In this document: one piece after another, positions 1 through 7,918 of the stretch
Numbering within the stretch: the first letter of the stretch is position 1
Layout: the number at the start of each line of letters is the position of its first letter
Source: Cyanobacterium sp. T60_A2020_053
GTDB taxonomy: Bacteria; Cyanobacteriota; Cyanobacteriia; Cyanobacteriales; Cyanobacteriaceae
DNA: 53,822 nucleotides
NCBI GenBank assembly: GCA_015272165.1
Contig: JACYMF010000061.1
Location: 1 to 53,822 of the forward strand
Reading direction: 5' to 3'
Notes under the pieces: model-generated
Seen by the model: the letters and a program-made list of their open reading frames with translations, nothing else
What the model was told of the DNA's origin: nothing
The model's database searches: none
Made by a program: the position numbers and the translations under genes

Positions 1-1
1 T

Positions 2-178
2 TTTTTTGTTGAGAAATTCAACGGGGGTCTTTCACTCACATTTCAAGATAAAAAGGTTTTCGACCATTTTAAGGCATTATTTCACAACAATTCTAATGAA
101 AATATTGATTTTGCTATATTAATTACAGTTTATCATCCAGATTTTAGGATGTATATTAACAATTTTAACAAGAGGTAA
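2..178 (+). CDS. DUF4258-like protein, 3' part only
   Basis: An open frame enters from the left edge and stops with TAA at 176-178, so only the last 58 residues are visible and the start lies outside the window. The C-terminal pattern, an aliphatic run then T-V-Y-x-P-D and a basic end (NKR), resembles the C-terminus of DUF4258 proteins, which are often encoded just before a YgiT-type zinc-finger gene. The next gene, 8 bases downstream, is exactly that, so a toxin-antitoxin-like pair is likely. Family assignment rests on a short tail and on context. Confidence 0.55.
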   Translation, partial: FFVEKFNGGLSLTFQDKKVFDHFKALFHNNSNENIDFAILITVYHPDFRMYINNFNKR

Positions 179-186
179 TCAATCTT

Positions 187-417
187 ATGCTTCCTATTGA
201 TAAATGCCTGTTTTGTGAAGGCAAATTAAGTCAAAAAATAGTCACAGAAATTATTAAAAATGATGGGGATACTGTTAGTTTAGAAGTATCAGCCCTAGTC
301 TGTGATAATTGTGGAGAAAGATATTATGATCTTGAAACTATGAAAAAATTTGAGTTAATTAAATATAAATGGCTCTTCTACAGTAGTTATGACAAATTAA
401 TAATAAATGATGAATAA
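187..417 (+). CDS. YgiT-type zinc finger protein (MqsA-like antitoxin N-domain)
   Basis: This 76-residue protein has two CxxC knuckles: C7-x2-C10 near the start and C39-x2-C42 within VCDNCGERYYD, the signature of YgiT/MqsA N-terminal zinc-binding domains. No DNA-binding helix-turn-helix domain of full-length MqsA follows, as is usual for short cyanobacterial members. It begins 8 bases after the DUF4258-like gene and is probably co-transcribed with it. In this family the zinc-finger protein is thought to be the antitoxin or partner. The role is inferred from family and gene order. Confidence 0.7.
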   Translation: MLPIDKCLFCEGKLSQKIVTEIIKNDGDTVSLEVSALVCDNCGERYYDLETMKKFELIKYKWLFYSSYDKLIINDE

Positions 418-699
418 AACCTTTGAGAGATAATAGTTTCGGTATTTTAAAAATGCAATTGTTATAAATTTATGGTTGGCATTTCACCTAATACCTGACA
501 CCTAATACCTGACACCTTTTTTTAGACATAATTTATCATACTCAAAGTAGAAACGTAATTAATAATACGGCATTTCTATCAGATAATCCGAAGCAAAAGT
601 CAATGTGTACTATTATTTAGATGTATTATCTGATGGTGGAGGGCGCTGAAGCGAATCATTATTTATGGAGGGAAGAAAATCTTAAAATTTAGTTAAATT
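418..699. repeat. Intergenic repeats: tandem ACCTGACACCTAAT unit and a 10-bp inverted repeat
   Basis: Positions 485-517 hold two copies of a CACCTAATACCTGA unit. The same wording recurs near 4040-4075, 49243-49260 and, reversed, 18449-18509. A perfect 10-bp inverted repeat (ATCAGATAAT at 578-587, ATTATCTGAT at 625-634) could form a stem with a 37-base loop. A GGTGGAGGGCGCTG motif follows at 636-649. No gene is seen here. Confidence 0.5.
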
Positions 700-1086
700 A
701 TGAATAATCTTGAAGATAATGACTTTGAAAACTTAACTAAAGCCATTAAATTAATCCAAAGTCAAGTAAAATGGAAATCAATAAATAAGGCTGAAATCCA
801 TTTAGCTAAAAGAATTAAGCTAGGGCATTTACCAAATAATTCATCACTAGATGATTACCAAAAGGTCATTCAAACAATCATTTTAGATGATGAATCTGAA
901 ATATATATCTTTCAAGATAATAATTGTTTTTATCCAACTGTCACTAATAAAATTGATTATAAATTTTGGATAGTTATGTTTAGTCTTAGTGGAATAATGG
1001 AAACGGCTTTTCCACCTAGTAATCCTGAAAAATATCTCAAGAATAATCCCTTCGTTTATATAGGCAAATTAAAGGAGTTAATCTAA
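700..1086 (+). CDS. Hypothetical protein, first gene of an unknown pair
   Basis: The 128-residue protein is not recognised. It is soluble, AT-rich in codon use, with an N-terminal helical region (about 1-45), then a probable beta-rich part (IYIFQDNNCFYPTV, FWIVMFSLSG) and a conserved-looking TAFPPSNPEKY segment before the C-terminus. That last part loosely recalls small RNase or CDI-type toxin domains ending in a G-x-Y/F strand, but I cannot assign it. Its stop codon abuts the next start codon, so the two genes are certainly translated together. Confidence 0.6.
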   Translation: MNNLEDNDFENLTKAIKLIQSQVKWKSINKAEIHLAKRIKLGHLPNNSSLDDYQKVIQTIILDDESEIYIFQDNNCFYPTVTNKIDYKFWIVMFSLSGIMETAFPPSNPEKYLKNNPFVYIGKLKELI

Positions 1087-1422
1087 ATGAATCAAGTATT
1101 AAATCAATATAAAATAAGTCTTGAGTTTCTTGATGTTAGTGGGATGGAGTATTTAGATTTACTAAGTATTAGAGATGAACTAGCTAATTTGACATTCACA
1201 GATGAAGAACAAAAAATGATAGCAGAATTAGATCAAATTTTAGTGAAAAATAGTAGTTTAATTTATCAAGAGTTGTCTCGTTTTATAGATTTAACTAAGT
1301 ACAGACCAAAAAATCAAATTAATCCTCAACAATGGTGGTGGTATTTAGATGTTTTATCTTATTTACCTGTTAACACTAAGTCGTTTACGATAAAACAAGA
1401 CACTTACTCAGAAATTGCTTAA
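1087..1422 (+). CDS. Hypothetical protein, second gene of an unknown pair
   Basis: The 111-residue protein begins with ATG directly after the TAA of the preceding gene, with zero spacing, which indicates translational coupling. It is acidic and mostly helical in appearance, with a Trp cluster (QQWWWYLDVL) around residues 82-91. No signal peptide or membrane segment is visible. The arrangement, two small tightly coupled genes next to a toxin-antitoxin-like pair, suggests an effector with its partner (an immunity protein or antitoxin). That is inference, since neither protein matches a family I know. Confidence 0.6.
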   Translation: MNQVLNQYKISLEFLDVSGMEYLDLLSIRDELANLTFTDEEQKMIAELDQILVKNSSLIYQELSRFIDLTKYRPKNQINPQQWWWYLDVLSYLPVNTKSFTIKQDTYSEIA

Positions 1423-1446
1423 ATCAAAAATAATTTCTCAACTTTT

Positions 1447-3798
1447 ATGATTAAAATTTTACATATCATCGATTATCACTGTTTAGGTGGCGCAGCGCGC
1501 TCCATGATTGCCATTGCCAAGTATTCTTCCCGTTTAGACAATCAATTTCATCATCAGGTAATATCATTAAAAGCGCCCTTCCCCGATGCCTTAAAATTGT
1601 CAGAGGAAGCCGGAATGGAGTATTTACCATGGCAAGATGAAACGGAAAGAAACGAATTAATCGCCCAAGCGGATATAGTTCATATTCAATATTGGAATAA
1701 TCCAAGAATGTTTGCATTTATGCAATCAGAATTACCTCCAGCTAGAATAATTACTTGGTTTCATGTGGCTGGAGATCACCCACCGCAAATTATTACAAGG
1801 GATTTAATTAATCATGCAGATTTTGCAATACCTTGTAACCCCCACTCCTACGAATTGCCAGTGGTGAAAGCCTTAAAACCAGAAATCAGACAGAAAAAAG
1901 TCGGTATGGTATATGATGCCACTGATTTTGAAAGGGTAGAAAACGTGCAACCTAAAGCCCATCAAGGCTTTAATGTTGGTTACATGGGATCACTATCATT
2001 CAGTAAGATGCACCCTAATTATATCGCCATGAGCGCCCGTGCCAACATTCCAGATGTGAAATTTATTCTTTGTGGCGGTGGCAATATTGAATTATTGAAA
2101 AATCAAGCCAGAGAATTAAACGCAGAGGATAAATTCCAGTTTCAGGGATTCGTAGAAGATATTGCCTCAGAAATTGCCTATTTTGACGTTTATGGTTATC
2201 CCCTCTGTGAAGATACCTACGCCGCCGCCGAGTTAAACTTACAAGAAGCGATGTATGCTGGTATTCCCCCTGTAGTATTCCCCCATGGTGGCGTAAAAAA
2301 ATTAATCATCAATAACTACACGGGTTTAATGGTAGATAGCCCCTTAGAATATAGCCAAGCCTTAGAATATTTGTACCACAATCCAGAGGAAAGAATCAGA
2401 CTAGGTAAAAACGCCAAAGAATATGCCAGTCAGATATTTGGCGCTGAAAATGCTGCCCGACAATTAAACCCCATTTATCATCGCCTGATGGCATCTCCGA
2501 AGAGGGCGCGCGCTTGGAGCATACCTGTGGATGGTAACTTATTAGATGAGCCAGTTTCCTTGTTAGATGTGGTGGATATTCCCCCCGAATTTAAAGGTGC
2601 AAAAACTTTTATTGAATCTATCGGTGATACCGCACCTTATTTTCTCACTAATTTAACATCAAAAAATGATCAAGAATTATTTGACACTGATAATAAAATC
2701 GCTAATTCTTCCATTCTTTTAGGTAGTGGAGAAGGAGGAGTAATTCAATATCTTAATTATTTTCCTAACGATGGTTTTTTAAGATTTTGGACGGCGTTAA
2801 TTCTCGAAAAACAAGGTAATGTGGGAGGGGCGCTGAGACAATTAATGTTAGCCTCTGACAAAGGTTGTAAACATTGGCGTATTTCTTGGTATATTGCGCA
2901 AATGGCTGAATATTTAGGCGAAATTCAGGTTTTACAACAAGCATTAAATAATCTTGATTATTTAGTACCTAATTTTCAACCAGCAGAAAAATTAAAAATT
3001 CGCTTAAATGAATTATTAGAAGCAGAAAAAGAACAAATCAAACTCACAGAGACTAATTATTTAATCTTCCCACATTGGCAAAGTGACGAAGAAGAATTAA
3101 CCGAAGAATTATATAACCTAATTCATAAACTAGCAATTCTCCCCTCGCCCAGTGGGAGAGGGGCAAAGGGTGACGGAATCATAACCCTAATTATTGACAC
3201 CACAGGCATCACCGAAGAAGACGCAAATTTAATCCTTTCTGGTATCGCTATGAATTTGATGTTAGAGGAAGAATTAGACTTAGAAAACTCTTTAGATTTT
3301 GCCCTAATTAGTAACTTAAATCAACAACAATGGTCACAATTACTAACACAAATTACTGCAAAAGTCAACCTAAAAAATGAAAATCAAACAATTATTAATG
3401 AATTAGAAATTGATGATTTAATCACCCTTGATGGTGCCGGAAATAACTATGCAATTTTCCCTGATTGGTCAGCAGATCAAGAACAATTAGCGGAAGAAAT
3501 TGGTCAAGTATTAACTAATTTAGCTGGAGAAAAAAACTGCACTTTATTGGTTAATGTAGATAATATAGATCAAGAAGAAGTGGGCTTATTTTTCTCAGAA
3601 ATTGCCATGAATTTAATGTTAATTGATGGTATTGAATTATTTGATACTGTTAATGTTAGTTTTGTTAATTTTATTTTGGATCAGTGGTCAAATTTAGGAG
3701 GATTAATTAAGGAAAAAATAACAATAGATAGTGAAAATTTACCAGATAATCTATTTACTATAACAATCCTAAATGATTCACAAGAAAATAACATGTAA
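1447..3798 (+). CDS. Family 4 glycosyltransferase with TPR-like and duplicated C-terminal domains
   Basis: The 783-residue protein opens with a GT-B glycosyltransferase module (about 1-350): an N-terminal HIIDYHCLGGAAR loop and a C-terminal nucleotide-sugar-binding part with AAELNLQEAMYAGIPPVVF, typical of family 4. Residues about 440-510 look like TPR helices. The rest holds two homologous units, from about 536 (YLIFPHWQSDEEELTEEL) and about 667 (YAIFPDWSADQEQLAEEI), each ending in a S(G/E)IAMNLML motif. Unit 1 carries an in-frame palindromic-repeat insertion absent from unit 2. The sugar and acceptor are unknown; a role in surface polysaccharide is likely. Confidence 0.85.
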   Translation: MIKILHIIDYHCLGGAARSMIAIAKYSSRLDNQFHHQVISLKAPFPDALKLSEEAGMEYLPWQDETERNELIAQADIVHIQYWNNPRMFAFMQSELPPARIITWFHVAGDHPPQIITRDLINHADFAIPCNPHSYELPVVKALKPEIRQKKVGMVYDATDFERVENVQPKAHQGFNVGYMGSLSFSKMHPNYIAMSARANIPDVKFILCGGGNIELLKNQARELNAEDKFQFQGFVEDIASEIAYFDVYGYPLCEDTYAAAELNLQEAMYAGIPPVVFPHGGVKKLIINNYTGLMVDSPLEYSQALEYLYHNPEERIRLGKNAKEYASQIFGAENAARQLNPIYHRLMASPKRARAWSIPVDGNLLDEPVSLLDVVDIPPEFKGAKTFIESIGDTAPYFLTNLTSKNDQELFDTDNKIANSSILLGSGEGGVIQYLNYFPNDGFLRFWTALILEKQGNVGGALRQLMLASDKGCKHWRISWYIAQMAEYLGEIQVLQQALNNLDYLVPNFQPAEKLKIRLNELLEAEKEQIKLTETNYLIFPHWQSDEEELTEELYNLIHKLAILPSPSGRGAKGDGIITLIIDTTGITEEDANLILSGIAMNLMLEEELDLENSLDFALISNLNQQQWSQLLTQITAKVNLKNENQTIINELEIDDLITLDGAGNNYAIFPDWSADQEQLAEEIGQVLTNLAGEKNCTLLVNVDNIDQEEVGLFFSEIAMNLMLIDGIELFDTVNVSFVNFILDQWSNLGGLIKEKITIDSENLPDNLFTITILNDSQENNM
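3138..3172 (+). repeat. Palindromic repeat inserted in frame within the glycosyltransferase gene
   Basis: The stretch contains CTCCCCTCGCCC-AGTGGGAGAGGGG, the same palindromic unit found between genes at 13693-13731 and 16811-16850. Read in the gene's frame it gives LPSPSGRGAKG. The homologous second C-terminal unit of the same protein runs straight from LTNLAG to TLLVNV without this block, so the segment is an insertion of roughly a dozen residues that kept the frame open. Confidence 0.8.
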
Positions 3799-3848
3799 GG
3801 AGCTTAAGACTTTTTTATATAAAAATTTGGAAAAGTTTTTCTATATTT

Positions 3849-4106
3849 AGGCTTTGCTGAATAAATCAAAACCCTTTTAAAACAAAGGTTTTAAGTATAA
3901 TAAAATCTTAAAAAAGTGCCAGAAATAGCCTTTTTTCCCAAAAAATGCCCTCTTTTCTCTACCCAAATCAAAAATTATTGATACAAATGAGCAATTTATG
4001 AAACATAAATATTTAGCTTAACTCTTTAATTTATAAGCATTTCACCTGATACCTGACACCCGAAACCTGACACCTCCCCTCACCAAAATACTTTTTCAGC
4101 ACACTT
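3849..4106. mobile_element. Non-autonomous element with TTTGCTGAATAAAT / ACTTTTTCAGCA ends
   Basis: This stretch starts with GGCTTTGCTGAATAAATC and ends with AAAATACTTTTTCAGCAC, imperfect inverted ends around TGCTGAA. The first 90 bases and the last 35 are almost identical to the copy at 16858-17027. The interior differs in part and carries the ACCTGACACC repeat. It has no coding capacity. It looks like a miniature transposable element or a decayed one. Confidence 0.6.
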
Positions 4107-4239
4107 TATTTATATATTTTTAAAATGATTTAGGACTGCTATGAAATTCAATTACTTTTATTAATATTTCAATGTTAGATAAACAGAAAATAACTCATTA
4201 TTTAATAACATAAATTAAGTAAAATAATAGTCAGATTAT

Positions 4240-4600
4240 ATGATTGCAATTACTCATACAGAAGGAAAATTAACCTTAAACGATTTTTTAGCTCTTCCGG
4301 AAACGAAACCAGCCCAAGAGTATTTTAACCATGAAATTATCACAAAGCCAATGCCACAAGGACAACATAGTATAATTCAAACTTATTAAGCTGAAACAAT
4401 CAATCAACCAAGTTACTAGAAAACAAAAAGTAGCTTTAGCCTTAACAGAGTTACGGTGTAGGTTCGGAGGGCGCTGGGCTAGGATGGTTAATTGATACTC
4501 AAGATGAATCAGTAATGATTTTTCAACCCATCAATTTCCCCAAATTAAATCAAGACCAGATATTCAATGGTGGGCGGTGTATCACCCTATAAATTTTTTA
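4240..4600 (+). pseudogene. Uma2 family (DUF820) nuclease-like gene, broken
   Basis: Translation from ATG at 4240 gives KLTLNDFLALPETKPAQEY and ITKPMPQGQHS, the typical opening of cyanobacterial Uma2 proteins, then a stop at 4387-4389. Family-like pieces continue out of frame: a KVALALTELRC segment at about 4430-4455 and GWLIDTQDESVMIFQP at about 4480-4530. The central catalytic part is missing. The gene therefore has both frameshifts and deletions. It is a relic, not a working gene. Confidence 0.75.
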
Positions 4601-4654
4601 ACTTGTTTCAATCTTAATTGAAATAACTATAACTGCATTTTTATAAAGCTAAAA

Positions 4655-4894
4655 TTACCATACAGGATCAGAGTAAAGATTTACTATTAATTCATCTTCA
4701 ATGGGTGGTACAGCACTAATACAGGCACAAATGAGGCTACCATCACCCAATTCTACTTCACAGGCATGACAAGAACCCATCAGGCAACCCGTGGGGATAA
4801 ACACCCCAGCGCGCGTCGCCACAGCCAATAAAGGTTCGCCAGATTGGGCTTCTACGACAATATCATCAGGTAAAAATCTTACAAAAACATTCAT
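4655..4894 (-). CDS. Plant-type [2Fe-2S] ferredoxin-like protein
   Basis: This 79-residue protein has the beta-grasp ferredoxin pattern with the cluster loop TGCLMGSCHAC (Cys37, Cys42 and Cys45, spacing C-x4-C-x2-C) and a later CAC pair (residues 57 and 59) supplying the fourth ligand. It is shorter than photosynthetic PetF ferredoxins (about 97 residues), especially at the end, so it is a small accessory ferredoxin, not the main photosystem I acceptor. It lies just downstream of the helical gene at 4939-5925 on the same strand and may share its transcript. The redox partner is unknown. Confidence 0.85.
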   Translation of the reverse strand: MNVFVRFLPDDIVVEAQSGEPLLAVATRAGVFIPTGCLMGSCHACEVELGDGSLICACISAVPPIEDELIVNLYSDPVW

Positions 4895-4938
4895 AAATAG
4901 GGGTAATAGACAATAAATAAGTATTTATTAGAAATGAA

Positions 4939-5925
4939 TTATCTAGGCAAATAGTTTTCATAACGGAAATAAAACTCCTCTCCGGGTATGGGTTTTTGAA
5001 ACTCTGGAGGCTGATCAAATTCAGAGGGGGGATAATGGGAACGAATTTCCTTAATAATTTGATAAAACCTATTCCATTGAATCATTACTTCCAATAACCG
5101 TTGAAACTGCACATAAATGGCTTGATATTTTTGTTTGAGAGCGATATATTGTATCATCCTAGCGTAATCTTCGTCAGTGCTTTGAGTGATGGGTAACTCA
5201 ATAATTTTGCCTAACTGCTCAAACCCATTACGATTAGCCTTGACAAGGGTAACAACATCATTAAAATCCTGCAAATTTTTCCGTAACAAATAAGCTACCA
5301 TATCTGACATTACCCGTAATAGAGATAAATCTTCCACACGGTATTTTTTGAATAGATATAGTAACTTCAATCCTAATTCATCTTGACGGGCTATACTTTC
5401 TAGGGTTGTACCATAAGTAGTAATAGCCATAATACCCTCTTCGGTTTTAATGTCAGGGACAATTTCATGTAATTTTTTCTTCAGATCAGTGATAAAATCC
5501 TCAGAAGAAGGGTGCTTTTCTAATTCTTCGAGAAGAAAATCATAAAATTGCTGTTGCTTTGTGCTACGGTAAGACAGTTCAATTTGTTCTAGTTTTAAAA
5601 AAGCATTTTTCGCCTCAATAGCCACCCAAAATAATGCCACATAGTTTCTCAATCCTTTATACTCACCCATTTCCAACGCAAATAACTGAGATATTTTGAT
5701 AAAACCAACAAACTCAGGTTCAATAAATTGACTATTATCTAAGGCTTTGGCGATGGGCGCTAGAATCCTTAATTCTCCCATAACTCTCTCATGATGTTCT
5801 ACCACTTCAGGGGGAATCTGTTCGTGGGGTTTGTGAATTACTTCTTCTATTTTCTCCAACATAGTTTTATCACCCCATAAAGGACGATTCCACCATGGTT
5901 GTTGATTAGTTTCTGATTCTTTCAT
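4939..5925 (-). CDS. Conserved cyanobacterial helical protein, function unknown
   Basis: A 328-residue, soluble, almost entirely helical protein. The start at 5925 is an ATG; a TTG five codons upstream is possible but less likely. It begins with a Trp/Pro-rich PWWNRPLWGDKTMLEKIEEVI segment and ends with FQKPIPGEEFYFRYENYLPR. I see no catalytic motif, membrane helix or nucleotide-binding loop. It resembles proteins conserved only in cyanobacteria. The nearby ferredoxin gene on the same strand is the only hint of a redox-linked role, and it is weak. Confidence 0.75.
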   Translation of the reverse strand: MKESETNQQPWWNRPLWGDKTMLEKIEEVIHKPHEQIPPEVVEHHERVMGELRILAPIAKALDNSQFIEPEFVGFIKISQLFALEMGEYKGLRNYVALFWVAIEAKNAFLKLEQIELSYRSTKQQQFYDFLLEELEKHPSSEDFITDLKKKLHEIVPDIKTEEGIMAITTYGTTLESIARQDELGLKLLYLFKKYRVEDLSLLRVMSDMVAYLLRKNLQDFNDVVTLVKANRNGFEQLGKIIELPITQSTDEDYARMIQYIALKQKYQAIYVQFQRLLEVMIQWNRFYQIIKEIRSHYPPSEFDQPPEFQKPIPGEEFYFRYENYLPR

Positions 5926-6044
5926 GGATGAATTATTCAAAGTCAGATTAAGATTAACAGGCTAGGAGTTACTATTTTAAGGAAATTGTAGCGTAATTAC
6001 TAATTTTTAACTATGTTGTGTAGAGATGGAAGGTAAAAATTAGA

Positions 6045-6141
6045 AGACCCGAATCTTACGCCCATCGAAAGCATCTCGTATTGCTGCTACCTTCCGGTCC
6101 TGACAAGGTTTGAGCGTTGCGATTGCATAAGTCCGAGTCAC
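6045..6141 (-). ncRNA. ffs: Signal recognition particle RNA (4.5S-type)
   Basis: On the minus strand the stretch contains GTCAGGACCGGAAGGTAGCA, the universally conserved helix-8 loop of bacterial SRP RNA that binds Ffh. The two ends (GACTCGGACTTATGC and GGGCGTAAGATTCGGGTC) pair to give the long terminal helix of a short bacterial SRP RNA of about 97 bases. With Ffh it targets membrane proteins to the Sec translocon. A well-placed promoter lies just upstream. End positions are set by the outer pairing and may be off by a few bases. Confidence 0.93.
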
Positions 6142-6146
6142 TGACT

Positions 6147-6176
6147 ATAATAACGTTTTATCATAGTGGTTGTCAA
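6147..6176 (-). promoter_or_regulatory. Sigma-70 type promoter of the SRP RNA gene
   Basis: On the minus strand TTGACA (6171-6176) is followed after 18 bases by TATTAT (6147-6152), a near-consensus -35/-10 pair. The -10 box ends about six bases before the inferred 5' end of the RNA, a normal distance for a strong constitutive stable-RNA promoter. Confidence 0.75.
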
Positions 6177-6203
6177 ATAGAGTAAAGCTCCTCCTAAAAA
6201 ATC

Positions 6204-7436
6204 ATGGGCAATTTTTCTTTTCGTGGATTGAGACAAACTATTAAGTCTTGGTTGACTCAAAATCAGAACAATAGTGATAATGAAGAAAAAAGCCCTTTTG
6301 TAGAAGTGTCACGGGCGCTGGTTAATAAATTGAATCGAAAAATTGATAATTTATCATCTCCCCAAGGTTATCAGAAAGGTATTAGAGACGAACTTACCCA
6401 GAGGATTGAGGATTGGCAAAATAATCTTGATGGGTCTAATTCTTTGGTGGTTTTGGGTAATCCAGTAGAAAATATTGCTCAGATTATTAGTGATAGTATT
6501 AGTGAATGGCAAAATCCCCTCAAGTTAAAAATTATTACCCCTTTCTCATTACACCAGCGCCCGTCACCCATTACCAACATCAAAAAAGAAATTAAACAAG
6601 CATTCAAAATATCTGCAGACTTAACCATCAAACAGCCTGAAAATCAACAAGAATCGGAGGAAAAACAAGAAGATTTAGAGCAACGTATTTCTTTAATAAT
6701 AATACCCAATTTAGATCAGTGTTTTTTGAGAGCTATCGGTGGCTGGGAAAGTATTATTATTTTGCGCAACATAGTAGTGGATAATCCCCACTGCTTTTGG
6801 CTAATGGGTTGCAATCATTGGGCGTGGAATTTTCTTGACTTAGTGTGTCAAATTAAAGCCTATTTTGGGGAAGGATTGCCCCTACCTAGTTTAACGGGAG
6901 AAGAATTAGGTCACTGGTTAGAAGATTTAGCGCCCACCACCATTGAAGCTCAGTTTTGGAAAAATCTTAACCTTTCTCAAGATGATAGCTCCAATGTCAG
7001 TGAGGAGGAGCGCCGTAAAACTTACTGGCATGATCTTGCCATAGAATCTCAGGGAGTAAGTAGTATTGCGGTTAGTTTATGGCTTCAAAGTTTACGCTTG
7101 GCAAAAGAAGTCGTCGAAAATGAAAATATTAATGATCTTAATATCGAAAACTTAGATTTTCGACAGGTTAAACCATGTTTACCCATGTTACCGCCCCTTA
7201 GTAGTACCGAGCGTTATCTTCTTCATGCCGTCTTGATTCATGGGCGCATTAATCGCCCTCATCTTGCCCTCAGTTTAGGAGAATCAGAAAGTCACATCGA
7301 AGCTAAAATACAAAATCTTTTACGTCTAGGAGTATTGCAAAAACGGTTAGGGGCGCTGGTAGTACAACCTGCCTATTATGAAAAAGTCAAAAATGAATTA
7401 GCTAATAATAATTTTTTTGTCGGGGAATTGATTTGA
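6204..7436 (+). CDS. AAA/STAND-like protein with degenerate P-loop and C-terminal winged helix
   Basis: The 410-residue protein starts just past the SRP promoter, divergent from it. Residues about 75-90 (SLVVLGNPVENIAQII) sit where a Walker A loop would be but lack the GK[S/T]. A Walker-B-like strand (SLIIIPNLDQCF) follows near 163-174. Residues about 330-400 (ERYLLHAVLIHGRINRPHLALSLG...) look like a winged helix. The overall plan recalls AAA- or STAND-type ATPases that have lost nucleotide hydrolysis. Function unknown; possibly a scaffold or regulator. The domain reading is my inference. Confidence 0.7.
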   Translation: MGNFSFRGLRQTIKSWLTQNQNNSDNEEKSPFVEVSRALVNKLNRKIDNLSSPQGYQKGIRDELTQRIEDWQNNLDGSNSLVVLGNPVENIAQIISDSISEWQNPLKLKIITPFSLHQRPSPITNIKKEIKQAFKISADLTIKQPENQQESEEKQEDLEQRISLIIIPNLDQCFLRAIGGWESIIILRNIVVDNPHCFWLMGCNHWAWNFLDLVCQIKAYFGEGLPLPSLTGEELGHWLEDLAPTTIEAQFWKNLNLSQDDSSNVSEEERRKTYWHDLAIESQGVSSIAVSLWLQSLRLAKEVVENENINDLNIENLDFRQVKPCLPMLPPLSSTERYLLHAVLIHGRINRPHLALSLGESESHIEAKIQNLLRLGVLQKRLGALVVQPAYYEKVKNELANNNFFVGELI

Positions 7437-7459
7437 AGGGCAAAGGGCAAAGGGCAAAG
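7437..7459 (+). repeat. Heptanucleotide tandem repeat (GGGCAAA)
   Basis: Just over three copies of the 7-mer GGGCAAA follow the stop codon of the upstream gene. The reverse-complement unit TTTGCCC is reiterated at 18549-18618. Tandem heptamers of this sort are well known in cyanobacterial spacers. The rest of the spacer to 7918 holds the element at 7522-7640, a TGCTGAA-type end at about 7783-7806 and a GGAGGGCGCTTT motif, with no gene. Confidence 0.7.
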
Positions 7460-7521
7460 GTTTCAATGCTTATAAATTAAAGAGTTAAGCCAAATAGTTA
7501 TTTTTCATAAATGGTTCATTT

Positions 7522-7640
7522 ATATCAATATCTTAGTTCAATTTATTGAACGATTGGGCTGTTGGTTCCGTGTAATTCATTACACGGTGGGTAAATTACG
7601 AAGATATTATCTTTTATAACAGATTGTCAGAACTTGATAT
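7522..7640. mobile_element. Two-hairpin dispersed element, copy 1
   Basis: The unit begins ATATCAATATCTTAGTTC, contains a first hairpin (GTTCAATTTATTGAAC) and a second (CCGTGTAATTCATTACACGG, then TGGGTAAA), and ends AACTTGATAT. The ATATCAA...TTGATAT ends are inverted. Related copies lie at 9745-9854, 30462-30566 and 34324-34440. It has no coding capacity; it is probably a miniature inverted-repeat element. Confidence 0.75.
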
Positions 7641-7918
7641 TACAGCATATTTGAAATGAATAAACCACGTTTTTTGTTCCTCGCAAAGGCGCGAAGACGC
7701 AAAGGCAATCTTTGTGACAATTTAAAGTGTGGTTTAAGGAAATAAAAACTGCTGTAAACCTTATCAATCGAAACTTCGGATTTCTTCAGCAAACCCTAAT
7801 TAGTGTCAAATTCTTTTTACTTTTTACTTAAAAAGCGCCCTCCACCGTAGAGTAAACAGAAAGAGGGTTTATAATAAAAAAGAAATAATACAAAAAATTT
7901 ATTAAGGGGGAAATTTTA

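Noticed and set aside
1466-1717. Minus-strand open frame inside the glycosyltransferase gene
   Set aside because: It lies wholly opposite a well-supported gene and its translation has no motif. Similar antisense frames opposite flv3, groEL, por, bioF, pgm, ispG and the lipoprotein gene were dropped for the same reason.
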